This document shows positions 58,158 through 64,000 of a stretch of 64,000 bases of DNA, in pieces. The stretch's first letter is position 1. The number at the start of each line of letters is the position of its first letter. Where the stretch lies: contig JAJEKV010000054.1 in assembly GCA_021234155.1 (NCBI GenBank), positions 8,764,655-8,828,654 on the forward strand. The letters run 5' to 3'. The notes under the pieces were generated by a model. The model did no database searches and was not told the DNA's origin. It saw only the letters and a program-made list of their open reading frames with translations. Source of the DNA: Isoetes taiwanensis (lineage: Eukaryota; Streptophyta; Lycopodiopsida; Isoetales; Isoetaceae). Made by a program: the position numbers and the translations under genes.

Positions 58158-58500
58158 AGAATGACTTTCCTGACGAATTCTCTGACGCAACACTTGACGC
58201 AACACCTGACGCTATTTCTGACGCAACACCTGACGCTATATCTGACGATATTTTTGACGAACAGTTCTGACGCTAAAAATGACGCAAAAACTGACGCAGC
58301 GTCTGACGCACAATGTGTGACGCTTATTCTGACGATATATTTGACGCATCATCTGATGATAAAACCTGACAAATAAACTGACGTAATTTCTGACGCATAT
58401 TCGTCAGACAAAGCGTCAGATTGTTTAACGTCAGCTTTATCGTCAGAAAAATCGTCATGCATAATATTTAAAAAAAGCCTGACGATTTTTCTGACGCGTA
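58158..58500 (+). repeat. CACTA right subterminal repeat array
   Basis: About two dozen copies of (C)TGACG(C/A), predominantly inverted relative to the left array, as expected for the opposite end. The last 100 bp switch to mixed orientation: TCGTCAGAAAAATCGTCA at about 58439-58456 pairs with TGACGATTTTTCTGACG at about 58480-58496, making a hairpin close to the tip. Confidence 0.9.
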
Positions 58501-58520
58501 ACTGTCATTCTCTTGTAGTG
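58491..58520 (-). repeat. CACTA right terminal inverted repeat
   Basis: Inverted partner of 43295-43324. The terminal 16 bases match perfectly and the rest has 3 mismatches. The flanking TAT (58521-58523) compares with CAT on the left. Confidence 0.92.
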
Positions 58521-58671
58521 TATGGTGTGTGGTGGGGTGTGGTGTGGTGTGTGGTAATGTACACAGCACTAAGGTGCTCGTTCTGGTGAATATGATGAGT
58601 GTGGGGCATGGTATGGTGCATGGTTTGGTGTGGTATACACATCCTAACAGTTTAGTGTTCATTTCATGCAG

Positions 58672-59610
58672 ATGCTATTGTTCAAGAGGTTTCTGGACCA
58701 ACATCCAGAAATTAAGATTCGTCTTCGAGCTTTTGAGAAGTTAAAACCCTGATTTGTTGTGAAATTGAAGGACTTCAATAGTTGTTGTTGCATTCAGCAC
58801 GTGAGGATGCAAATGCTAGTGGATGGACTCAATGGGATGAGAACCAAACATCCGAAGAATTGCACTTGCACCTGCGATGTTTATAGATCACATGAACTTG
58901 GTCAATGCAGGGGCACACAAGCATAAAATTGCAAGTCGGGAAGCTTGTGGAGATCTATATTGTGTCCAAAGAGTGAATTAGATGAGTTTCACAAGAAGGC
59001 GTGCATCCTTGGAAATTGTGGTCGTGTGGAATCAAGAAGTTTCACCTGTCCCATGGAAGGAAGTGGCGTTAGGAAAGTGAAATGGGAGTACATTGACTAT
59101 GAAAAAGACAACGTCTCGAGTTACGTAGGAGGCCCGACTCATCATTACAATGAGACGAGAACCCAAGGAGCTTACGGATAAACTGAAAAGAGCGTCTAAA
59201 AATCTTTCCCTTTGCATAATTTCAGGTACCAATGGCGGGCAAAAGCGGTTTAAGGAGCCACGGAGAATCTCCAAAACAGATGCATGTCTCTCGGTAGTGG
59301 ATTTTGAGAGAACTATACATTCAAGGAACAAGAGGAGGTGCGGTCGATCTTGTTGGGTCAATAACAGATTACCATTTTGGTTCAAATAACATATCAAGAT
59401 GATTTCGATGGGCGGATGAGATTATCAAGGAAACACATTACTATGTATCGATGATAGGGAAACACGATACTTTGTTCGTGCAACACTGCTTCATAAAGCA
59501 CCACAAATATCTGGAGCGAAAGGAAGGGTTCCAAAGAGACATTATGTGTTTTCAGATGGTGCAGCATCTCAATTCAAGGCTTCTACACAAGGCATCCTAA
59601 AATTTAACTG
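58672..59610 (+). pseudogene. Uncharacterised transposase-like protein, decayed
   Basis: Plus-strand pieces, in order: MLLFKRFLDQHPEIKIRLRA and FEKLKP before an in-frame TGA (58750), KDFNSCCCIQHVRMQMLV, HPKNCTCTCDV, CPKSELDEFHKKACILGNCG, VRKVKWEYIDYEKDN, SFPLHNFRYQWRAKAV and, near 59545, RHYVFSDGAASQFKAST. The cysteine-rich block, the FPLHNFxxQWxxKA box and the SDGxxxQFK box resemble long uncharacterised transposase-like ORFs that I have seen in many eukaryote genomes, but I cannot name the superfamily with confidence. The D of SDG may be catalytic. Stops and frame changes make it dead. It starts 150 bp beyond the CACTA end, so the two are separate elements. Confidence 0.5.
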
Positions 59611-59624
59611 CCATAATTAACCAC

Positions 59625-60225
59625 TAAGGAACCACTATACATGTGGTTACTTATGCAAAAAATAATAATCTTAATAGAAACCACACATTATAGTGGTTTT
59701 TATAAGCAGGATGTGGTTTTTCATGCTAGTTTTTGTTGCAACATGGTTTATTTAAATTGATAATGGTTTCTAGCATGGTTTTCTTGTTAGTTTATTGATA
59801 CAACATGGGATATTAAGTTGGTAATGGTTTATGGTATGGTTTTTCAATGCTAGACGATGATTTTCCACATTGGTTTTCTTTTGTAGTATGGTTTACTTAA
59901 ATTAGTGTAGTTTGCAAGGCGGTTTTCACTGCCAATTTAAATACCTAGTGGTTTCATGTTGGTTTTCTATTGCCAAAATTGTCTATTAAAAGTCGACCAC
60001 ATTGGTTTTCTTTTGTAGTATGGTTTATTAAAATTATTGTAGTTTACAAGGTGGTTTTTACTGCCAATATAAATATCTAGTGGTTATTCATGCTTGTTTT
60101 CTATTGCAAAATTGTCTACTAAAAATCGACTATGGTTCGTAGCATGGGTTTCCACACAATATAATTTGCATGGTGGTTATTTATAATTCCCAACCAAAAA
60201 GGTGGTTATTCATAGTGCTTATTCA
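59625..60225. repeat. TGGTTT-rich repeat region with a ~130-bp tandem pair
   Basis: Dozens of TGGTTT/AACCAC words are spread over 600 bp. Two adjacent units of about 130 bp (59865-59995 and 59998-60128) share ccacattggttttcttttgtagtatgg, then ggtggtttt, ctgccaat and ttgtct(a)ttaaaa. It could be a subterminal array of the element encoding the preceding transposase relic, or satellite-like DNA. Confidence 0.6.
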
Positions 60226-60229
60226 TAAA

Positions 60230-61040
60230 CTTCAATAGATATTATGCATTCCATGATGTAAATTAAATTATTACTCAAGTATAGGCTATGAAAGTTTATA
60301 TTTTAAGGAATTATGAGCATATCTGCTACAAGCATTTACGGCAAGCCCTCTATAATTGATCAGTGTTATCTTAGTTTAATACATTCAACAATCATAATCT
60401 TAATAGTAGATCATGAATTTTACCATAAGTTTCAAATAATTGGAACATTTTTTGTGCCCAATGATTCTAAAACAATATATTTCGAAATTCTCCCCTTTAA
60501 TGTATGTGCAAGATGCACCAAAAAGGTGATATTAATCCATGAGAACACTTGGGTAGTATTAAAATAATGTCCTCAATAGATTTCTTCATTTAAGGAACTA
60601 GGTGATTGCGTAGTTTACTAGACAATCAAATAGATATTAGCCCTGGAGTAGCCATGACATGATGCTACATATGCATGTTAATGATATGCAAAGAATGATT
60701 ATGAGGGAACCCTGGTGCTAAGATGGAGCACAAGGCCTTCTACATTTAGCAACCAAAATGAGCACATGTCAATGATTTAATTTACATGAAGAATTGTCAA
60801 AAACAAATGAAAGCAACAAATGACTTCAAGGAAGCTCTAACACGCCCAATGAACCTCCTCGTGTCTTTTTGATAAGACAATGGTACGGTAGTTAAATCAA
60901 TGAAACGAAATGAGCCTTGGCATCAATTCCTAACAAGTGTGAACAGACTTACAAAATGTAAATTTGAGGTGTCAAATATAGCCCTTAATGGGCTCCAAAA
61001 GTAGAACTCAATGAAGGCAAAGTGACCGAACATAAAAGTC
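60230..61040. other. Non-coding, AT-rich
   Basis: Nothing recognised; the 60313-60567 frame has no family features. Confidence 0.4.
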
Positions 61041-61048
61041 ATAGTCTC

Positions 61049-61300
61049 CTTCTGCGTTTGAGCTTTGTTGTGGTTCTCTTTTTTATTGCAACATTGTTTG
61101 CACTTACCTAGAAAATAGATACAACTTTAAAACTTTGCCTCAAGAAAGATAGATAGATAGTTGTTTTCATGTCACAGTATCCTTCTGCGTTTGAGCTTTG
61201 TTGTAGTCCTCTTTTTTATTGCAACATTGTTTGCACTTATGTAGAAATAGATACAACTTTAAAACTTCGCCTCAAGAAAGATAGATAGATAGCTGTTTTT
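61049..61300. repeat. Tandem ~130-bp duplication joined by SINE tails
   Basis: The block tccttctgcgtttgagctttg...ctcaagaaagatagatagatag occurs twice (about 61049-61165 and 61179-61292). The first unit ends with agatagatagttgttttcatgtcac, a truncated SINE 3' end, and the second runs into the full SINE at 61303. Confidence 0.75.
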
Positions 61301-61302
61301 AC

Positions 61303-61517
61303 AGATAGATAGTTGTTTTCACGTCATGCCACTAGACATCGTCCAACTGGACATGTGACCACACACCATACTACATTGCTCGATTGGGCCCTGCCCCCAA
61401 CCACTTTACATTGGATCTGTGGGATTTGACGCCCAACAGTTCAGAGTGCGATTTTGGGCGGTCTCAAACTCGAGACCTATAGTTGCTAGAACTAGTGTGT
61501 TACCACTAGACCAAAAG
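61303..61517 (-). mobile_element. tRNA-derived SINE, copy C
   Basis: Minus-orientation member of the family, with a (GATA)n tail at the left, the body (gggccctgcccccaaccacttt) and a tRNA-like head ending at accactagaccaaaagag. Compared with copy A it has substitutions throughout but all blocks are present. Confidence 0.8.
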
Positions 61518-62279
61518 AGCAAAGTTTGAGCATTGAACCGTAGGTTTCATATTATTAGGTCATTTTTTAATTAGTTTGAAACATTTGTAAATGTGGCATA
61601 TGAATCAAAATGCACTCTAGAGATTTAGAGTGACAATCCAATCCACCAATTTAGACAAGACTATATACGACCTCATAGCATTGACTTCCATTGCTTCTAG
61701 AAATAGTATGTTATCTGTTAATTGGAAAATCTCCTACCATTAAAAGACACCATTTGTTCATTTTTACCATTTGGATCCAAGAATCAAGTTATGCCCAAAC
61801 TTTGCCAAACAATTTTGTAATTGACATGCATGTTTGTTCTTGGCGTAATACAATATTTCAATGCTATGGTTGCCCTAGAATATTTATGGAAAATTATCTA
61901 GAAAGTGGTTTATAGCTTCAAGAGTTTGCCTAAGAAAGAAAAAAGTTTGAGCATTGAACTGTAGGCTTCATGTTATTAGGTCATTTTAGTTAGTTTGGGC
62001 TTCGCAAATGTGGCTCATGGACCAAGGGATTTAGAGTGACAATCCAATTCATCACTTCAGGTAGGACGAGATTATACAAACTCACTGTGTTGCTTTAGGG
62101 ACCATATGTTATATATTGAAACATCTCCTACCCTTAAAAGATACCATTTGTTGACAATTTATACCATTTGGGCCGGTGCGAGGATCATGTTACGCCCAAA
62201 TTTTGCCACACCAATTTTATAAATACTTGACATGCATGTCTAGTCTTGGCATACTATAATAGTTCAATGGTATGGCTGC
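61518..62279. other. Non-coding with a diverged ~300-bp duplication
   Basis: 61525-61905 and 61945-62290 share, in order, agtttgagcattgaac(c/t)gtagg, ttattaggtcatttt, gatttagagtgacaatccaat, tctcctacc(a/c)ttaaaaga(c/t)accatttgtt and tgacatgcatg. It is an old tandem duplication. No gene. Confidence 0.55.
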
Positions 62280-62640
62280 CGTGGAATATTTTATAGTCTC
62301 ATGACTCCTAATTTTCTTCTCAGGACTCGGTTAAATGCTTTCGCAAAATCGACGAAGCAGCAAAATAGTGCATTACCGACTCCTTTAGATCCTTCCATGA
62401 CTATGCTTAAAGTGACTAGATGATCCGTGGTTAGATGATCATGACAAAAACCACTATGTCCCCTGGCTCTGACATTTTGCCCTTACGTCCACTTCGTAAT
62501 CTCATTTCTAAGACTGCCTCAAACAATTTGACCAATACAATGTTCATCACCATGATGGTTCTATAACACAATCTTTATACCCAACTTTATGGATGGGAAT
62601 AATCCCATTTAACGACCATTGTTCACGGAAAAACATGCTG
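62280..62640 (-). pseudogene. LINE reverse-transcriptase relic
   Basis: Minus-strand translation in changing frames gives NGIIPIHKVGYKDCVI, then HDHLTTDHLVTLSIVMEGSK and ALFCCFVDFAKAFNRVL, matching the RT start and the CCFVDFxKAF box of plant LINEs. It resembles the relic at 8723-9728. Stops are frequent and it is only about 120 codons. Confidence 0.55.
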
Positions 62641-63015
62641 CAACATACCATCGAAGAGTTCTATTATCCTCAACAATTATGTCCCGACCCCATTTGAGAA
62701 GCTCGATTGCCATATCTAGAGAATATGTAGCATTATAACAGGGGGTTTTTTTTTGTGTTTTTGTACTGTTCTCTCTAAGGTTTTCATATGATTTGGTGGC
62801 TGTATTCATCCAGGTGTACTAAGTAGTATTTCTAGAGTGCCCCCTTTTGTTAGCCGTTGATTTTAGGAAAGGGGGTAAATCGTGTGGTGCAAGCTTCTCC
62901 CATTATTTTTAGGTTTTTCTTTAGGGTTTTGTCCAGAGAATTTAGTTGGGCGATGGCTTTCCGATCTTCTTCTCCAGGAAGAACAGGGAGTGTGAAGATA
63001 GGGTTCTGATTCAGA
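62641..63015. other. Upstream region of the ANTH pseudogene
   Basis: Non-coding; possible old promoter and 5' UTR. Nothing specific recognised. Confidence 0.35.
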
Positions 63016-63655
63016 ATGGCAGATAAGAATGGAAATGATGCTCAGATTCAAAGAAGTGCAGGGCCGTAATCTTACCGTATTCAATAGTCGACATAGAACC
63101 GAGGGCAATGAGCCCTAACAATGCAACTGTTCTTCTGCCGAATCTTTTATGTGAGGTTTCTGGATTAATTGATGACATATGGATATGCTTCCTTTATTTA
63201 CAGATTCTTGGCACTGCCAGATCTGGACGTAGCAGTAGTGAAGGCTACAAGCCATGACGATGTCCCCACGGATGATGAGTATGTTCAAGAGATTATTCAT
63301 CTTACTTCATATTCAAGAGGATATGTCAATGCTTGTGTCAATCTTTTGGCAAAACGTGCTGCCTAAGACCCACAAGCTGGATTATAGCTTTAAAGACCCT
63401 TACGGTGATACATAGGCTCTTTGAGGGAAGGGATTCCACCTTTGAGGATTAATTCCTTATGAGTAGCGGGGTGTTAGATCTTTCTGGATTTAGAGATGAA
63501 TCACATTCAAATGCTTGGGATTTTTCAGCATTTGTAAGAACCTATGCCATGTATTTAGATGAACGTCTAGACTGTTTTATTTTCACATCAGGACATGGCC
63601 CCAAACGTGGTAAGGAAGATAGTTACAAATCTAATTATGATGTGGATACTCGCAA
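63016..63655 (+). pseudogene. ANTH-domain clathrin-assembly protein (AP180/CALM-like), broken
   Basis: A short first exon may start at 63016 (MADKNGNDAQIQRSAG). After an acceptor at about 63202 the ANTH domain reads DLDVAVVKATSHDDVPTDDE, YVQEIIHLTSYSRGYVNACV, NLLAKRAA, then (other frame) SWIIALKTLTVIHRLFEGRD and STFED, an in-frame TAA at about 63450, and FLMSSGVLDLSGFRDESHSN followed by AWDFSAFVRTYAMYLDERLD. This follows the plant AP180 N-terminal homology domain (VVKATSH, ALKTLxVIHR, WDxSAxVRTYAxxLxERL), which binds PI(4,5)P2 and clathrin at the plasma membrane. A frame change near 63360, the TAA and loss of the C-terminal half at about 63655 make it non-functional. Confidence 0.75.
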
Positions 63656-63935
63656 GCTTGAGCTCTTTGTAGGTAAATTGGTGACGGTCAGGAAGAGGCC
63701 TCTTTTTGGATTTGTTCTTCATTTTCTGATTTAAACACCAGATGGCATAAATGAGAAGCATCATTCCCAATATTCCTGCAATTGTGCCTACTAATATACG
63801 TTCTGTTCTTCTATGACTTGATTTTTTTTCGTCATTGCAATCACCACGGTGGTGGTGCAGGCAGATGAGTGTCACAGAGTTTTGGTAGTTCAAAACTGTC
63901 AAAAGCTGAAGTACTGTGAAAAGCTGAAGTTGCAT
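63656..63935 (-). CDS. Receptor-like kinase fragment (membrane and juxtamembrane part)
   Basis: On the minus strand a frame reads MQLQLFTVLQLL...CLHHHRGDCNDEKKSSHRRTE, then a single membrane helix ILVGTIAGILGMMLLIYAIWCL, a basic stop-transfer NQKMKNKSKKRPLPD and RHQFTYKELKLAS. The FTYKELKLAT-type box directly precedes the kinase domain in plant receptor-like kinases. The kinase domain itself does not follow, because the DNA continues into the ANTH pseudogene in the opposite sense. The upstream part leaves the window near its right edge, so an ectodomain may lie outside. It is likely a displaced exon. Confidence 0.5.
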
Positions 63936-64000
63936 CTAGAGTTATGAGATTGATTGTGTGCAATTCTGATAGAATTGAGTTTTTTCAAGATCTTCAACAA

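Larger units (their letters stand above)
43295..58520 (+). mobile_element. CACTA (En/Spm) transposon with both ends, 15.2 kb
   Basis: The left end at 43295 reads CACTACAAGAGAATGA. The right end at 58520 is its exact inverted copy for 16 bases and continues to about 30 bases with 3 mismatches. CACTA at the very tips is diagnostic of the superfamily. Inside each end lies an array of TGACG/CGTCA subterminal motifs. The body carries a leftward TNPA-like ORF and a captured Pumilio fragment, and a rightward unit with zinc-knuckle-like, SET, TNP2, DUF4218 and DUF4216 parts. The expected 3-bp target duplication is imperfect (CAT left, TAT right). The coding frames are damaged, so the copy is probably non-autonomous now, though its ends look usable. 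Confidence 0.93.

Noticed and set aside
58160-58510. CRISPR-like array
   Set aside because: The repeated word is only 5-7 bp with irregular spacing, mirrors the other CACTA end, and the genome is a plant's.
43292-58523. Perfect 3-bp target-site duplication of the CACTA element
   Set aside because: The flanks read CAT and TAT; two of three bases match, so it is not claimed as perfect.
58525-58665. Regulatory GT-rich element (tgtggtgtgtggt runs)
   Set aside because: Simple-sequence GT/GGT run just outside the CACTA end with no further structure.

Overview
The window looks like nuclear DNA of a land plant with a large, transposon-rich genome. The evidence is plant-type GRAS, RER1, TAF12, HMGB, Pumilio and ANTH sequences with GT-AG introns, Ty1/copia, Ty3/gypsy, LINE, SINE and CACTA elements, and no operons. 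I cannot fix the species; a fern or other plant with long intergenic spaces would fit, but that is a guess.

Layout. 1-8.3 kb: the tail of an unknown gene, a transposon-type ORF and a decayed minus-strand Ty3/gypsy element. 8.7-15.8 kb: a LINE relic split by a Ty1/copia element (9729-15236) with two LTRs, a primer-binding site and a matching 5-bp target duplication. 15.8-25.4 kb: mostly non-coding, with foldback repeats, an unidentified minus-strand candidate gene, a fragment of an NAPE-phospholipase-D-like gene and a SINE. 26.3-28.4 kb: an intact single-exon GRAS regulator. 29-34 kb: relics of a second gypsy element and of a LINE. 34.8-40.7 kb: two convergent housekeeping genes, RER1 (+, 3 exons) and TAF12 (-, 8 exons), whose exon structures can be read in full. 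42.0-42.9 kb: a broken HMGB gene. 43.3-58.5 kb: a CACTA (En/Spm-type) transposon with both ends present. 58.7-64 kb: an unusual transposase relic, TGGTTT-rich repeats, a SINE, LINE debris and an ANTH pseudogene abutting a receptor-kinase fragment.

The most interesting object is the 15.2-kb CACTA element (43295-58520). It has about 30-bp inverted ends (CACTACAAGAGAATGA...), subterminal arrays of a TGACG/CGTCA motif, and a small cluster of the same motif between its two divergent transcription units. Leftward it carries a basic, acidic-tailed TNPA-like ORF and a captured, decayed Pumilio RNA-binding domain. Rightward it carries the TNP2 transposase with DUF4218 and DUF4216 regions. Directly upstream of TNP2, on the same strand, are exons for a zinc-knuckle-like segment and a SET (lysine methyltransferase) domain. 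Splice phases allow, but do not prove, a SET-transposase fusion.

Several reading frames (TAF12, TNP2, SET) are broken by single-nucleotide shifts, some next to homopolymers, so part of the apparent decay may be assembly error. All exon models come from reading splice sites and protein similarity by eye; no search or alignment was run.
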